A stretch of 64,000 bases of DNA from Solirubrobacter ginsenosidimutans (lineage in GTDB: Bacteria; Actinomycetota; Thermoleophilia; Solirubrobacterales; Solirubrobacteraceae), in contig NZ_JAPDOD010000006.1 in assembly GCF_027587205.1 (NCBI RefSeq), positions 124,001-188,000 on the forward strand, read 5' to 3'. A program made the translations under genes and the position numbers. Under the pieces are notes generated by a model. That model searched no databases. It saw only the letters and a program-made list of their open reading frames with translations, and had not been told where the DNA came from. Numbering within the stretch: the stretch's first letter is position 1; every line of letters begins with the position of its first letter. Below, piece by piece: positions 63,946 through 64,000 of this stretch.

Positions 63946-64000
63946 ATGTTGACCGCCCGCCCGAAGCGCACGCTGCTGTTCGTGGTCCTGTTCGTGATCG
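63946..64000 (+). CDS. N-terminus of a probable MMPL/RND-type transporter (partial)
   Basis: ATG 63946 opens MLTARPKRTLLFVVLFVI, a positively charged start followed by a membrane helix, cut by the window end. This opening is typical of actinobacterial MMPL-type exporters, commonly divergent from TetR repressors. The family call rests on 18 residues only. Confidence 0.4.
   Translation, partial: MLTARPKRTLLFVVLFVI

Overview
The window is high-GC DNA with dense, overlapping genes, many GTG/TTG starts and several actinomycete-type families: a BsaP-like protein beside bioB, an SCO3933-family regulator with a pSAM2-like mobile element, and a MatB-like malonyl-CoA synthetase. An actinobacterium, perhaps of the Solirubrobacterales/Thermoleophilia type, is the best guess. 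That placement is inference; no rRNA is present.

1-15436 is a defence island, and its first 6 kb look less GC-rich than the rest. It holds a PD-(D/E)XK-like nuclease, a two-helix membrane protein followed by a STAS / GHKL-ATPase / DUF4325 protein, an IS481-type transposase scrap, a Septu-like HNH + ATPase pair, and a three-gene module on the minus strand (SNF2 helicase with a C-terminal nuclease-like domain, DUF1156 DNA methylase, DUF499 ATPase). An orphan ispF follows.

16296-23438 is the core of an actinobacterial integrative and conjugative element: XRE/DUF5919 regulator, Nudix (Pif-like), HD hydrolase, SCO3933-family regulator, FtsK/Tra, RepSA-like initiator, two small HTH proteins and a tyrosine integrase. 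It abuts the 3' end of a tRNA-Thr(GGU) gene. The left attachment site was not found, so the defence genes and ispF may be cargo of this element.

23461-31160 is chromosomal sequence with an LhgO-like oxidase, an IlvD/Edd dehydratase and an RraA-like protein. A section with four copies of an intergenic, structured repeat follows. These copies surround a hypothetical gene, debris of a methyltransferase and a TetR regulator, an ECF sigma factor / SecD-head-like membrane protein pair, and a methyltransferase without a normal start codon. This is the least explained part of the window.

31179-64000 is mostly ordinary chromosome. It contains GNAT, Nudix and phosphoesterase genes, a compact biotin operon (bioA-bioD-bioB-bsaP-bioF), a yybP-ykoY (Mn2+) riboswitch before a TerC protein, a C45 peptidase/deacetylase operon, a GGDEF-EAL protein, matB and a PhoB-like regulator with a large hybrid kinase. 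It continues with metY / CoA-binding protein / metX, two secreted proteins, a BBE-type oxidase and an SGNH hydrolase. A tightly overlapping fetA-fetB-dpgC-like-paaK operon, a PlsC acyltransferase, a frameshifted AbiEi/DUF559 gene and a TetR regulator divergent from a probable MMPL transporter complete the window.
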